Shown: positions 24,753 to 33,779, counted from the stretch's first letter. The stretch: 64,000 bases of DNA from an uncultured Oscillospiraceae bacterium (GCA_947625355.1 CANQOA010000006.1:1-64000); one strand, 5' to 3'. Made by a program: numbers and translations. Notes: a model not told the origin generated them from the letters alone.

Positions 24753-25529
24753 ATGGCCACTGAACAGGAGATCATGACCGCGAAGCTGTTCCTGAACGCG
24801 GCCATGCCCGTGCTGCAGGTGCTCATGGACGAGAGCCCCAAGCTCAAGGGAAAGAAGTTCAACCATGTGATCCAGTTCGGCGCGAAAAACGGCGAGGAGC
24901 TGATCTGCTGCACCATGACCTTCCGGGACGGCCATCTGGACGTGGTCCAGGGGCCCTCCGGGGACGCAGACATCGTGATGACCTTCTCCAGCGTGGAGAA
25001 GATGAACGCCCTTCTGAAGGGCACGGGCACCCATCTGCCCGCCATCCGGGGCAACGTGGCCGTGGCGTTCTACTTTTTGCTGACCTATCTGATGGGGCTG
25101 AAGGTGATGACGAAAAAGCCCCAGAATGACCTGGAGAAGTATCTGAAGGTCAAGTGCTCCCTGTACATGATCTGCCGGGCCATGAGTACATACAACAAGC
25201 TGGGCGACCCGGACTTCCACGAGTTCTGCCACCGCCAGCCGGACCGCATCTATCAGTTCCGGGTGGAGGAGGACGGCGACCCGGCCAGGATCGCCTGCTA
25301 TCTGCGGGTGTGCCAGGGCAAGAGCAAGTCCGGCCACGGCGTTTATGCCCGCCGGACGCCCTTCGTGCTGTTCCGGTTCACCAGCGTGGACGGGGCGCTG
25401 AAGGTGCTGGACAAGGAGGTCGAGTTCGTGGCCGCCGAGGAACAGGGCTATGTGGAGCTGGTGGGCAGCCCGGAATACGCCTGCCTCTTGAACGACTACA
25501 TGGCCATCATCCAGGCAATGGTGACCTGA
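24753..25529 (+). CDS. SCP2-like domain protein of unknown function
   Basis: 258 aa, soluble. The segment from about residue 40 to 120 (FNHVIQFGAKNGEELICCTM, DADIVMTFSSVEKMNALLKG, IRGNVAVAFYFLLTYL) resembles sterol-carrier-protein-2-like folds, which bind hydrophobic ligands. The C-terminal half, rich in conserved-looking charged residues and cysteines, is not recognised. It starts one base after the transketolase stop and ends one base before an alcohol dehydrogenase, so it belongs to the same pathway; no reaction can be assigned. Confidence 0.55.
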   Translation: MATEQEIMTAKLFLNAAMPVLQVLMDESPKLKGKKFNHVIQFGAKNGEELICCTMTFRDGHLDVVQGPSGDADIVMTFSSVEKMNALLKGTGTHLPAIRGNVAVAFYFLLTYLMGLKVMTKKPQNDLEKYLKVKCSLYMICRAMSTYNKLGDPDFHEFCHRQPDRIYQFRVEEDGDPARIACYLRVCQGKSKSGHGVYARRTPFVLFRFTSVDGALKVLDKEVEFVAAEEQGYVELVGSPEYACLLNDYMAIIQAMVT

Positions 25530-25530
25530 G

Positions 25531-26757
25531 ATGCTGCTGCTCGATAAGCTCTATATCGGCGCGAACCGCGTCTATCACGGCGGCTTCGCCCTGGTGAAGG
25601 CGGCCATCCACTGGCGCCATCCGGCGCTGGTGACCGGGGCGGGGAGCATCGGCCGCATCCCGTTTTTGCTGAGCTCCGCCAAACTGAGGCACCCCCTGAT
25701 CGTCACCGACCCGTTCCTGCGGGAGGCACTGGCCCCCCGGCTGACGGCCCTGCTGGACGAGGCGGGCATCGACTATACCGTTTTCTCCGACGTGGAGCCC
25801 AACCCCACCTCCGCCAACTGCGAGGCATGCCGGGACGCCTATCTGGCGGCCGGGTGCGACAGCTTCATCGGCCTGGGCGGCGGCGCGCCCATGGACACCG
25901 CCAAGGCGGCGGCCTGCCTGCTGGTGCGGCCGGACAAGACCGTGGCCCAGATGAACGGCATCCTCCGGGTGTGGAAGAAGCTCCCGGTGCTCATCGCCGT
26001 GCCCACCACCGCCGGCACCGGCAGCGAGACCACCATCGCCGCCGTCATCGTGGACGAAAAGACCCGCCACAAGGCGGCCATCATGGACCCGGTGCTCATG
26101 CCCCGGTACGCGGTGCTGGACCCGGAGCTGACCGAGGGCCTGCCGCCGGCGGTCACCGCGTCCACCGGCATGGACGCGCTGGTCCACGCCCTGGAGGCGT
26201 ATTTCTCCCGCAGCAACAACACCAAGGAGACCAAAAAGCTGGCGGAGGACGCGGTGTGCCTCATCTTCCAGTATTTGGAGCGGGCCTACCGGGACGGCTC
26301 GGATATGGAGGCCCGGGAGCAGATGCAGCTCGCGGCCTATAAGGCGGGCTTTGCCTTCTCTCGGGTGGGCGTGGGCAACGTGCACGCCATCGCCCACACC
26401 CTGGGCGGGCTCTACAACACTCCCCACGGCCTGGCCAACGCCGTGATCCTGCCCCACGTGCTGCGGGATTACGGGCCCGTGGTCCACAAGCGCCTGGGCC
26501 ACCTGGCGGAGCTGACCGGCGTGCTCACCGGCGGCACCGACGAGGACCGGGCCAACGCCATGATCCAGGAGATCGACCTGATGAACCAGCGCATGGGCAT
26601 CCCCACGGGCTTCAACTTCATCCGGGACGAGGACATCGACCAGATGATCACCTGGGCCATGCATGAGGCCAACCCCGTCTATCCGGTGCCCCAGGTGTTC
26701 ACCCGGGAGCACTTCCGCCAGGTCATCGAGAAGATCCGGCTGCCGAAAGGGTCCTGA
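25531..26757 (+). CDS. Iron-containing alcohol dehydrogenase (group III)
   Basis: 408 aa. Nucleotide motif FIGLGGGAPMDTAKAAA, PTTAGTGSETT, and the metal ligands Asp and His in GMDALVHALEAY plus two His in VHAIAHTLGGLYNTPHG. Family members reduce short aldehydes or ketones or oxidise alcohols and diols with NAD(P). Coupled to the split transketolase and SCP2-like genes, it may reduce an aldehyde product released by the transketolase. It is the last gene of the operon; a strong terminator follows 22 bases later. Confidence 0.9.
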   Translation: MLLLDKLYIGANRVYHGGFALVKAAIHWRHPALVTGAGSIGRIPFLLSSAKLRHPLIVTDPFLREALAPRLTALLDEAGIDYTVFSDVEPNPTSANCEACRDAYLAAGCDSFIGLGGGAPMDTAKAAACLLVRPDKTVAQMNGILRVWKKLPVLIAVPTTAGTGSETTIAAVIVDEKTRHKAAIMDPVLMPRYAVLDPELTEGLPPAVTASTGMDALVHALEAYFSRSNNTKETKKLAEDAVCLIFQYLERAYRDGSDMEAREQMQLAAYKAGFAFSRVGVGNVHAIAHTLGGLYNTPHGLANAVILPHVLRDYGPVVHKRLGHLAELTGVLTGGTDEDRANAMIQEIDLMNQRMGIPTGFNFIRDEDIDQMITWAMHEANPVYPVPQVFTREHFRQVIEKIRLPKGS

Positions 26758-26778
26758 ACCAAAGACCGCAAAATATAG

Positions 26779-26815
26779 GTCCTCCCGCCTTTCCTCGGAA
26801 AGGCGGGAGGACTTT
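26779..26815. terminator. Bidirectional Rho-independent terminator
   Basis: A 15-bp perfect stem (26779-26793 with 26798-26812) with loop CTCG, TTTT on the right and an A-rich left flank. It lies between the dehydrogenase stop and the stop of the convergent transporter gene and can serve both. Confidence 0.9.
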
Positions 26816-26840
26816 TGCTTTTGGGGCGCTGTCAGGCCGC

Positions 26841-27953
26841 TCACAGGATGAGGGCCGCCATCAGGGACAGGAGCAGCAGCAGCGCCAGGTTCACCGCCGT
26901 GAACAGGAGCAGGAACTTCCCCGTATGGGCGCCCTCGCTCCGGGCGTAGAGCTTCAGGCCGATGAGGCTGGCCAGGCTGGCGATGGGCGTGCCCAGGCCG
27001 CCCACGTTCACCCCCAGCAGCAGGGCGCGGGCGTTGTCGGTGAAGCCGGACAGCAGCAGCGCCGCCGGCACGTTGCTGATGACCTGGCTGGTGAGAAGGC
27101 CGGTCAGATACTCCCGGCCGGTGAGCAGCGCCTTGAGGAGCCGGTCCACCGCCTCGATGCGGGCCAGGTTCCCGGCGAAAATGAAAAAGGCCACGAAGGT
27201 CAATAGCAGCATGAAGTCCGCCTTGAGCAGGGTGCCCCGGTCGAAAAGCAGCACCGCCGCGACCACCCCCGCCAGCATGATGGGCCACGCCAGCACCCGC
27301 AGCACCGTCGTCAGGCACAGGCAGAAAAGCGCCGCGTAGACCGCCAGGGCGCGCTTGTCCACCTGGGGGCCCTCGCCCAACTGGTGCCGGATGGCGTCGC
27401 CGGACAGTGTCATGCAGCAGCCGCCGATCAGCACCAGGGACGCGGCCCAGATCGGCCCGGTGGCGCCGAAGAAATCGGCGGCGGACATGTCATAATAGGA
27501 GTGGAGATACAGGTTCTGGGGGTTGCCCACCGGCGTGAGCATGCTGCCCAGATTGGCCGCCACGGTCTGCAGCACCACCACCCGGATCAGGTCCTGCCGG
27601 CGGTCCGCCATGGTGAGCACCACCACCGCGAAGGGCACGAAGGTCAGCAGCGCCACGTCGTTGGTGATGAGCATGGAGCTGAAAAAGCACAGCCTCACCA
27701 GCATCAGGCCGATGGCGCGCATGCTCCCGGCCCGGCCGCAGAGACCGTGGGCCAGGGCGGTGAACGCGTTGGCCTTGCCCAGGCCCGCCACCACCGTCAT
27801 CAGCGCGTACAGCAACGCCAGGGTCCGAAAGTCGATGTAACCGAGATAGGCCCCGTCCGGCGGCACGAAAAAGCAGCTCACCGCCGCGGCGATCGCCGCG
27901 ATGGTCAGCACCGGCTCCCGCCGGACGAAGGCGCGGATATGTTCCATGGCCAA
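26841..27953 (-). CDS. Ion-transporter-superfamily membrane permease (ArsB/CitM/SLC13-like)
   Basis: 370 aa with about ten hydrophobic segments. The two inverted-repeat signatures of the superfamily are visible: MLITNDVALLTFVPFAVV followed by ANLGSMLTPVGNPQNLYL in the first half, and FIFAGNLARIEAVD with SQVISNVPAALLLSGF in the second. Members move dicarboxylates, citrate, arsenite or Na+. The protein is shorter than SLC13 carriers and closest in layout to the CitM/ArsB group; the substrate is unknown. It is divergent from the M1 peptidase gene. Confidence 0.8.
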   Translation of the reverse strand: MAMEHIRAFVRREPVLTIAAIAAAVSCFFVPPDGAYLGYIDFRTLALLYALMTVVAGLGKANAFTALAHGLCGRAGSMRAIGLMLVRLCFFSSMLITNDVALLTFVPFAVVVLTMADRRQDLIRVVVLQTVAANLGSMLTPVGNPQNLYLHSYYDMSAADFFGATGPIWAASLVLIGGCCMTLSGDAIRHQLGEGPQVDKRALAVYAALFCLCLTTVLRVLAWPIMLAGVVAAVLLFDRGTLLKADFMLLLTFVAFFIFAGNLARIEAVDRLLKALLTGREYLTGLLTSQVISNVPAALLLSGFTDNARALLLGVNVGGLGTPIASLASLIGLKLYARSEGAHTGKFLLLFTAVNLALLLLLSLMAALIL

Positions 27954-28028
27954 CTACCTCTTAAGGGGATTTGCGCTCCCGCGCCGGGCTATTGTACCAC
28001 CGCCGGCAGGGGAGCGCAACAGTTTTCC

Positions 28029-28057
28029 TTGACAGAGGGAGGCGGATGTGATATGTT
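28029..28057 (+). promoter_or_regulatory. Sigma-A promoter of the M1-like lipoprotein gene
   Basis: TTGACA at 28029-28034 and TATGTT at 28052-28057 with a 17-bp spacer. The -10 overlaps the left arm of a concentric palindrome, as expected for repressor control. Confidence 0.75.
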
Positions 28058-28089
28058 CTATTACGATAGAAATTCTATCAAAATAGAAC
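28055..28089. promoter_or_regulatory. Concentric palindrome, likely repressor operator
   Basis: Two nested inverted repeats share one centre at 28072: inner GATAGAA (28065-28071) with TTCTATC (28073-28079) and outer GTTCTATT (28055-28062) with AATAGAAC (28082-28089). Only two bases break the 35-bp symmetry. The site covers the end of the -10 box and the transcription start, ahead of the GGGAGGG ribosome site. The binding protein is not encoded next to it. Confidence 0.75.
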
Positions 28090-28105
28090 ATCGGGAGGGA
28101 TACGG

Positions 28106-29503
28106 ATGAAGCGGGCGATGCTTCTGTGTCTGCTGGCCCTGGCGCTGACGGCACTGGCCGGCTGCGGCGGGCGGGCGGACCTGGCCTTTGAGGAGCGCTA
28201 TGCCATCGACGGGGACCTGGACCCGGCGGGCCGGACCATGACCTATACCCAGCGGGCGGAGATCACCAACACCGGCACGGACGAGACGAAGGAGCTGTGG
28301 TTCCACCTGTACGCCAACATGTATAAGGGCCTTTTCCAGACCGAGGACGGAGACGTGGCCGTCACGTCCGTCACCGACGGAGCGGGGGCGCCGCTGCGCT
28401 ATGAGCGCAGCCAGGAGGGCGTGCTGTACTGGGTGGAGCTGGCCGTGCCGCTGGCGCCGGGGGAGACGGCGGTGGTCGTGTTCGGCTGCGAGGTGACGAT
28501 CCCGGACCTGGCGCAGAAATACGGTGTGTCCAAAGCGGGGGACTTGCAGCTGCCGGGGTTCAACCTGCAGCTGGCGGTATACGATGAGAACGGCTGGGAC
28601 ACGGACCCGCTCCAGGAGGAGGGGGACGGCCGCTATGCCCGGACGGCGGACTATGACGTGACGGTGCGGGCGCCGGAGGGATATGCCCTGGCCTGCAACG
28701 GGGACGAGCTGGCCGTGACCGACCTGGCGGGCGTGACGGAGTACCGGTACCGGTGTCTGGACCGGCGGGACCTGGTCCTCATCGCCAGCAAGGGCTATGT
28801 GCGCCGGGAGCGGCAGGCGGGGGACGTCCGGGTGCTGGGGTACTTCGATCCCAACACTGCCATGGTGACGGAGACGGCCATGGACCAGGTGATGGACGCC
28901 GCGGCCTTTGCGCTTCAGTATTTCGGGGAGCTGTTCGGGCCCTATCCCCACCAAACGCTGGTGGTCACCAACGCCGCCCTGGGCACCAATTTTGCCGTGA
29001 GCATGGAGTATTCCGGGCTCATCACCGTCTATTTTGACGGGGACGGGTCCACGTCCGGCAAGGAGATGGTCACCTATCATGAGGTGGCCCACCAGTGGTT
29101 CTATGCCGCCGTGGGCAGCGACGAGAACAGGGAGCCCTGGCTGGACGAGGCCTTCGCCGAGTTCGCCGGATACCTGTGCCTGGAGGCGGCGGGGAGCGAC
29201 TGGCCCTGCTGGGAGATCGCCGCCAACGCCGCCGGCGCGGAGCAGGTGAAGGACGACAAGGTGGACCTGCCCGCCGACGAGCACCCGGTCTACCAGTGGG
29301 GCGTCTATGACCGGGGGTGCCTGTGCCTGAAGGAACTGATGGACGCCATGGGCCGGGACGCGTTCCTCGCCGTGCTGCGGGGGTACTGCCAGGACCACTG
29401 GATGGGCATCGCCGCCACGGCGGACTTCACGGCGGCGGTGCGGGCGGCGGCCGGATCGGACGGGGCCGTGGAGGATATCCTGGCCAAATATATCCAGAAT
29501 TAG
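28106..29503 (+). CDS. M1-family (gluzincin) metallopeptidase lipoprotein
   Basis: 465 aa. Lipoprotein signal peptide with lipobox ALAGC (Cys near residue 19). The aminopeptidase-N-type catalytic motif HEVAHQWF (His325, Glu326, His329) is followed by Glu348 in WLDEAFAEF, the exact HExxH-18-E spacing of M1 peptidases. The N-terminal 280 residues form the beta-rich domain of the family. The enzyme should sit on the outer face of the membrane and cleave peptides from N-termini. It is alone on its transcript. Confidence 0.88.
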   Translation: MKRAMLLCLLALALTALAGCGGRADLAFEERYAIDGDLDPAGRTMTYTQRAEITNTGTDETKELWFHLYANMYKGLFQTEDGDVAVTSVTDGAGAPLRYERSQEGVLYWVELAVPLAPGETAVVVFGCEVTIPDLAQKYGVSKAGDLQLPGFNLQLAVYDENGWDTDPLQEEGDGRYARTADYDVTVRAPEGYALACNGDELAVTDLAGVTEYRYRCLDRRDLVLIASKGYVRRERQAGDVRVLGYFDPNTAMVTETAMDQVMDAAAFALQYFGELFGPYPHQTLVVTNAALGTNFAVSMEYSGLITVYFDGDGSTSGKEMVTYHEVAHQWFYAAVGSDENREPWLDEAFAEFAGYLCLEAAGSDWPCWEIAANAAGAEQVKDDKVDLPADEHPVYQWGVYDRGCLCLKELMDAMGRDAFLAVLRGYCQDHWMGIAATADFTAAVRAAAGSDGAVEDILAKYIQN

Positions 29504-29513
29504 ATATAAACCC

Positions 29514-29542
29514 TTGCCATAGGGGAGGAAATATGGTACCAT
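29514..29542 (+). promoter_or_regulatory. Probable promoter of the zinc alcohol dehydrogenase gene
   Basis: TTGCCA at 29514-29519 and TACCAT at 29537-29542, spacer 17 bp, directly after the M1 gene stop. The -10 is weak. Confidence 0.5.
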
Positions 29543-29575
29543 CGCCCTGACAATACCTGCGGGAAGAGGCGCGAC

Positions 29576-30802
29576 ATGAAGACCATCTATTTCGACAAGG
29601 ACATCCCCCGGGTGCTGGCCACCAAGGGCGCGGCCCGGTTCAAGGCTACCAGGGGACTGCTGTTCACCGGCATCAACGCCGTGAAGTACGCCAAGGACAT
29701 CCCCGACCCGCCGCTGCCGGCGGACAACTGGGTCCGGGTGAAGAACATCGCCTGCGGGCTCTGCGGCACGGACGTGAGCTTTTTCAAGGCCACCACCGGC
29801 ACCAACTCCGCCCTGGAGCCCATCCCCGCCAGCAAAAAGACCTTTCTGGGCCATGAGAACGTGGGCGTGGTGGTGGAGGCCGGCCCCGCCGTCACCCAGG
29901 TTCAGGTGGGCGACCGGGTGGGCATCCGGGCCTACATGGCCGGGTGCGACAACAAGGACCTGCCCCGGTGCCCCAACTGCGCGGCGGGCAACTACAGCAT
30001 CTGCACCAACTATGGCGCTAAGCCCCGGTTCGACTTGGAGTGGACCGGCGCGGGCTGGTCCGACAGCTTCATCGCCCCCCAGCAGCAGCTCTATAAGATC
30101 CTGCCGGAGCTGACGTTGGAGCAGGCGGTGATGATCGAACCGGCCAGCGTGGCGGTGCACGCGGTGCTGATGGCCCCGCCCAAGGCGGGGGAGAAGGTGC
30201 TGGTCATGGGCTGCGGGGTCATCGGTCTGGCCATCATCCAGGCGCTGAAGGTGATCCAGCCGGAGTGCGAGGTCTGGGCCATGAGCCGGACCCGGGACAA
30301 GCTGGACTTCGCCATGCGCCTGGGGGCGGACCATGTGCTCTCGGGCGACGCGCTGGAGGCGGCCTCCAACGCCTGCGGCGGTAGCCCGGTCTACAAGGGC
30401 ATGAGCAAGAAGAACCGCTTCTTCTTCGGCGGCTTCGACCGGGCCTTCGACTGCATCGGCGGCGGCTGGGCCAACACCATGGGCGTGCGGCTGCTGCGGG
30501 CCCGGGGCACCTTCGTGAAGGTGGGCCACCACATGAACGCGGTGAAGTACGACGAGACGCCGGTCTGGTGGCAGGAGCTGACGGTGATCGGCATCGACTC
30601 CCACGGCATGGAGGAGTGGGAGGGCCGGCGGCTGTACACCTTCGACCTGGTCCAGGAGTGGATCCGGGACGGGAAGTACACCGTGGACGGCTTCGTGAGC
30701 CACACCTTCAAGCTGGACGACTACAAGGAGGCGTTCCGGCTGGCGCTGCGCAATCCCCCAGGCGTGTTCAAGATCGTGCTGGACTGCGCCTCGGATACAT
30801 AA
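29576..30802 (+). CDS. Zinc-dependent medium-chain alcohol/polyol dehydrogenase
   Basis: 408 aa MDR protein. Catalytic zinc ligands are in ACGLCGTD and GHEN; the structural zinc lobe has four cysteines (AGCDNK, RCPNCAAGNYSIC). The Rossmann motif is VLVMGCGVIGLAIIQALK, with an insertion after the nucleotide fold (KGMSKKNRFFFGGFDRAFDC). It resembles threonine/sorbitol/glucose dehydrogenase-like proteins, but I cannot name the substrate. It is monocistronic, with its own weak promoter and a terminator 10 bases after the stop. Confidence 0.85.
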   Translation: MKTIYFDKDIPRVLATKGAARFKATRGLLFTGINAVKYAKDIPDPPLPADNWVRVKNIACGLCGTDVSFFKATTGTNSALEPIPASKKTFLGHENVGVVVEAGPAVTQVQVGDRVGIRAYMAGCDNKDLPRCPNCAAGNYSICTNYGAKPRFDLEWTGAGWSDSFIAPQQQLYKILPELTLEQAVMIEPASVAVHAVLMAPPKAGEKVLVMGCGVIGLAIIQALKVIQPECEVWAMSRTRDKLDFAMRLGADHVLSGDALEAASNACGGSPVYKGMSKKNRFFFGGFDRAFDCIGGGWANTMGVRLLRARGTFVKVGHHMNAVKYDETPVWWQELTVIGIDSHGMEEWEGRRLYTFDLVQEWIRDGKYTVDGFVSHTFKLDDYKEAFRLALRNPPGVFKIVLDCASDT

Positions 30803-30811
30803 TGAAATAGG

Positions 30812-30845
30812 AAAACGAGGACCCGCCGGTGCGGGTCCTCGTTTT
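30812..30845. terminator. Bidirectional Rho-independent terminator
   Basis: AAAACGAGGACCCGC and its complement form a 15-bp stem around loop CGGT, with T and A runs built into the stem ends. It separates the dehydrogenase from the convergent murA-to-DUF1002 operon and can end both. Confidence 0.92.
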
Positions 30846-30859
30846 ATGCGGTGTGTTTG

Positions 30860-31723
30860 TCAGCTGAACAGGCTCTGGAAAAATGCCACGACGCTCTCCA
30901 CGACGCCGGCCACCTTTTGCCCGAAGCTCTGGACCTGCTGGGCGTACTGGGTGACGGTAGAGAGGGTGGCCTTGAACTGCTCCACCTTGCTCTGCAGATC
31001 ATCGGTGGACAGTCCCTCCAGCCGGCGGCACAGGCCGATGAGCTCATCCACCATGCCGGGGTCCAGGGTGTAGCCGTACTGGGAGGCGATGTCGTTGACC
31101 TGGGAACGGAGGGAGTCGTCGGACATGGTCTGGGTCTCGTCCAGCAGCAGCTTCAGATCCGCCACGATGGCCACGGCGTCGATGTCGTCGATCTGGTCGG
31201 CCAGCTCCGCCGTGACCACCAGCTCGTCGGCGGCGGTCTGCTTGGCCTGCTGCTGCAGCGGCGCGCCGGTGATGCTCTCGTAGGCCTTGTAGATGCCCGT
31301 GAGGGCGGCGGTGCCGGACACGCCGAAGGGGGCGGTGACCTTCACCTCGGCGTCGTAGATGCCGGCGGTCAGGAGCGCGGACTTATACATGTCCTGGGTG
31401 CACCAGGTGATGTTGTTGGTCCACACGGTGAGGCCGGTGCCGGGGGCCAGGGTCCGGATGTACACGCAGGAGATGCTGTTGTGGCCGATGATGCTCTCGT
31501 CCACCAGCCCCTCCAGGTAATCCCGCTCCTCGGCGTTGGTGACATACAGCTCCGTCACCGCGCCGCGGGTCAGGCCGAATTGGCTGTATACGGTCTCCAC
31601 CTGCTCCTGGGTCAGGTCCGCGCCGATGACCACCCGCTCCTGCCCCTCGGTCAGGGCCAGGGCCGGCGCCGCCGCGGACAGGAGGACGGCAAGGGCGAGA
31701 AGGAGGCTGAGGATTCTTTTCAT
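30860..31723 (-). CDS. Secreted DUF1002 protein
   Basis: 287 aa. Signal peptide MKRILSLLLALAVLLSAAAP then ALA-LTEG. The mature protein matches DUF1002 by its ERVVIGADLTQEQ, VTNAEERDYLEGL and HNSISCVYI segments. A C-terminal amphipathic region (KVAGVVESVVAFFQSLF) could touch a membrane. Function is unknown. It is the last gene of the operon, 12 bases after the phosphosugar mutase. Confidence 0.85.
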   Translation of the reverse strand: MKRILSLLLALAVLLSAAAPALALTEGQERVVIGADLTQEQVETVYSQFGLTRGAVTELYVTNAEERDYLEGLVDESIIGHNSISCVYIRTLAPGTGLTVWTNNITWCTQDMYKSALLTAGIYDAEVKVTAPFGVSGTAALTGIYKAYESITGAPLQQQAKQTAADELVVTAELADQIDDIDAVAIVADLKLLLDETQTMSDDSLRSQVNDIASQYGYTLDPGMVDELIGLCRRLEGLSTDDLQSKVEQFKATLSTVTQYAQQVQSFGQKVAGVVESVVAFFQSLFS

Positions 31724-31735
31724 GAAGAGGGGGCC

Positions 31736-33472
31736 TTATTCCTTTCCCAGCGCTTCCGCCGCGGCGGCGCAGGCAGCTGTCTTGGCCAGGCACTCCGCCT
31801 TCTCCTTTCCGCTGACCAGGATATAGATCTTGATCTTCGGCTCGGTGCCGGAGGGCCGGATGATGAAGCTGGTGTCGCTCTCCAGCTCGAAATAGAGCAC
31901 GTTGGACCCGGAGATGGGGGTGCGCCCCACGGTGCCCAGGCCGGGGACGGAGACGGTGCCGTCCCGGTAGTCCCGCATGCGGACCACCCGCTGGCCGGCG
32001 AACTGGGCGGGGGTGTTCTCCCGCAGCCGGGCCATCAGGGCCGCCATGCGCTCGGGGCCGTCCACCCCTTCCATGTAGATGTTGATGGTCTTTTCGGAGA
32101 AGAAGCCGTATTTCTCATAGAGGGCGTCCAGGGCGTCCAGCAGGGTCATGCCCTGCTTATAGTAGTGGGCGGCCATCTCGGCGATCATCATGGAGGCGGT
32201 GACGGCGTCCTTGTCCCGGACATAGTCGCCCATCATGTAGCCGTAGCTCTCCTCAAAGGCCAGCAGGTATTCCTCGCCGGTGTGGGCGGCGGCGTAGCCG
32301 CTGAGCCGCTCGGCCATGAATTTGAAGCCGGTGAAGGTCTCCCCATAGGCGACGCCATTGGCCTCGCAGATGGCCTTCGTCATGGAGGTGGACACGATGG
32401 TGGACAGGATCACCGGTTTGGCAGGCATGGAGCCGGCTCGCTGGCGGGCGGTGATCACATAGTCGGCCAGCAGCGCGCCCATCTGGTTGCCGGTGATGGT
32501 GTGGTAATCCCCGTCCTTGCCCCGGGCCATGACGCCCACCCGGTCGGAGTCCGGGTCGGTGCCGATGATCAGGTCGCTTCCCACCTTCCGGGCCAGGTCC
32601 ACCGCCAGGTAGAACCCCTCGGGGTTCTCCGGGTTGGGGCTCTCCACCGTGGGGAAGTGCCCGTCGATGACCATCTGCTCGGGGACGGGATGGATGTGCT
32701 TCAGACCCAGGCGTTTGAGCGCCTCGGGCACCAGGATGTGGCCGGCCCCGTGGAAGGGGGTGTAGACCACCTGGAACTCGTCGGCCACCTCCCGGACGGC
32801 CGCGGGATCGATGGCCTGGCCCAGCACGTTCTCCAGGAAGGCCTCGTCGGTCTCGGCGCCGATGGTCTCGATCAGGCCCTTGGCCACGGCCTCGTCATAG
32901 TCCATGGCGGAGGGGCCGGTGAAAACGTCGATGGCGGCCATGTTCTTGGCCACGACCTCGGCGTGGTGGGGGGGCAGCTGCGCCCCGTCGGACCAGTAGA
33001 CCTTATAGCCGTTGTAGGCGCTGGGGTTGTGGCTGGCGGTGATGTTGATGCCAGCGGTGGCGCCGTAGTGCAGCACGGCAAAGCTCAGCTCCGGGGTGGG
33101 GCGCAGCGCGTCGAAGATGCGCACATGGATGCCGTTGGCCGCGCATACGCAGGCCGCTTCCCGGGAGAACTCGGGGCTGTTGATGCGGCAGTCGTGGGCG
33201 ATGACGACGCCCTTATGGCGGGCCTCGTCGCCCTCGGCCACGATCAGCGAGGCGAAAGCCTGGGTGGCCCAGCGCACCACGTGCACGTTCATCCGGGCCA
33301 GGCCGGCGCCCATCACGCCCCGCAGACCGGCGGTGCCGAATTCCAGCGGGCCGCGGAAGCGGCTCTTGATCTCGTCGTCATCGTCCCGGATGGCGTCCAG
33401 CTCATGCCACTCCTCGTTGGACAGAGCGGGACTGTCCAGCCAGCGCTCATATTCCTTCCTGTAATCCATCAT
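31736..33472 (-). CDS. Alpha-D-phosphohexomutase (PgcA-type phosphoglucomutase/phosphomannomutase)
   Basis: 578 aa. Active-site phosphoserine Ser147 in NITASHNPSAYNG, the metal loop IGTDPDSDRVG, the sugar-binding loop EESYGYM and the phosphate loop RPSGTEPKIKIY are all present, in the four-domain order of long phosphohexomutases. It interconverts hexose 1- and 6-phosphates for cell-envelope sugar nucleotides. Its ribosome site (AAGGAGA) lies inside the DUF2007 gene, which it overlaps by 26 bases. Confidence 0.92.
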   Translation of the reverse strand: MMDYRKEYERWLDSPALSNEEWHELDAIRDDDDEIKSRFRGPLEFGTAGLRGVMGAGLARMNVHVVRWATQAFASLIVAEGDEARHKGVVIAHDCRINSPEFSREAACVCAANGIHVRIFDALRPTPELSFAVLHYGATAGINITASHNPSAYNGYKVYWSDGAQLPPHHAEVVAKNMAAIDVFTGPSAMDYDEAVAKGLIETIGAETDEAFLENVLGQAIDPAAVREVADEFQVVYTPFHGAGHILVPEALKRLGLKHIHPVPEQMVIDGHFPTVESPNPENPEGFYLAVDLARKVGSDLIIGTDPDSDRVGVMARGKDGDYHTITGNQMGALLADYVITARQRAGSMPAKPVILSTIVSTSMTKAICEANGVAYGETFTGFKFMAERLSGYAAAHTGEEYLLAFEESYGYMMGDYVRDKDAVTASMMIAEMAAHYYKQGMTLLDALDALYEKYGFFSEKTINIYMEGVDGPERMAALMARLRENTPAQFAGQRVVRMRDYRDGTVSVPGLGTVGRTPISGSNVLYFELESDTSFIIRPSGTEPKIKIYILVSGKEKAECLAKTAACAAAAEALGKE

Positions 33473-33764
33473 CTTCAGGCTCTCCTTTCAAAAGCTCCTT
33501 GGCGTCGGCCAGCATACTGGCGGGCACGTAGATATCCGCGCCGCTGCCGCTCAGGCCGAGCATGACCTTCCCGAAAGCTCCGTCTCCGGGATAGCGCAGG
33601 ACACTTGGTATACCGAATGCTTTCAGCATAGAACGGACCATATCCGCCTCCATATCCAGCGGCGAGCAGTGGACAAGGAAGGCCGCTTCCTCCGGGCTGT
33701 CCCCGGCCGTCCTGGGCCAGGCGTCGTGATTCTCGCCGTGTTTATGCAGTCCCCAATTCGACAT
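33447..33764 (-). CDS. DUF2007-like small protein
   Basis: 105 aa. The core LVHCSPLDMEADMVRSMLKAFGIPSVLR and DIYVPASMLADAKELLKGE fit the DUF2007 (putative signal-transducing) ferredoxin-like fold. Its N-terminal 25 residues are polar and unfamiliar. It is translationally coupled to the phosphohexomutase by overlap and lies 15 bases after rlmH. Confidence 0.7.
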   Translation of the reverse strand: MSNWGLHKHGENHDAWPRTAGDSPEEAAFLVHCSPLDMEADMVRSMLKAFGIPSVLRYPGDGAFGKVMLGLSGSGADIYVPASMLADAKELLKGEPEDDGLQEGI

Positions 33765-33779
33765 GGCAGAGACCCCTTT

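Noticed and set aside
22888-26757. Sulfoquinovose transketolase (sulfo-TK) pathway
   Set aside because: That pathway also uses a two-subunit transketolase, but the isomerases, sulfolactaldehyde enzymes and sulfonate exporter expected with it are not in the operon, and the SCP2-like protein does not belong to it.
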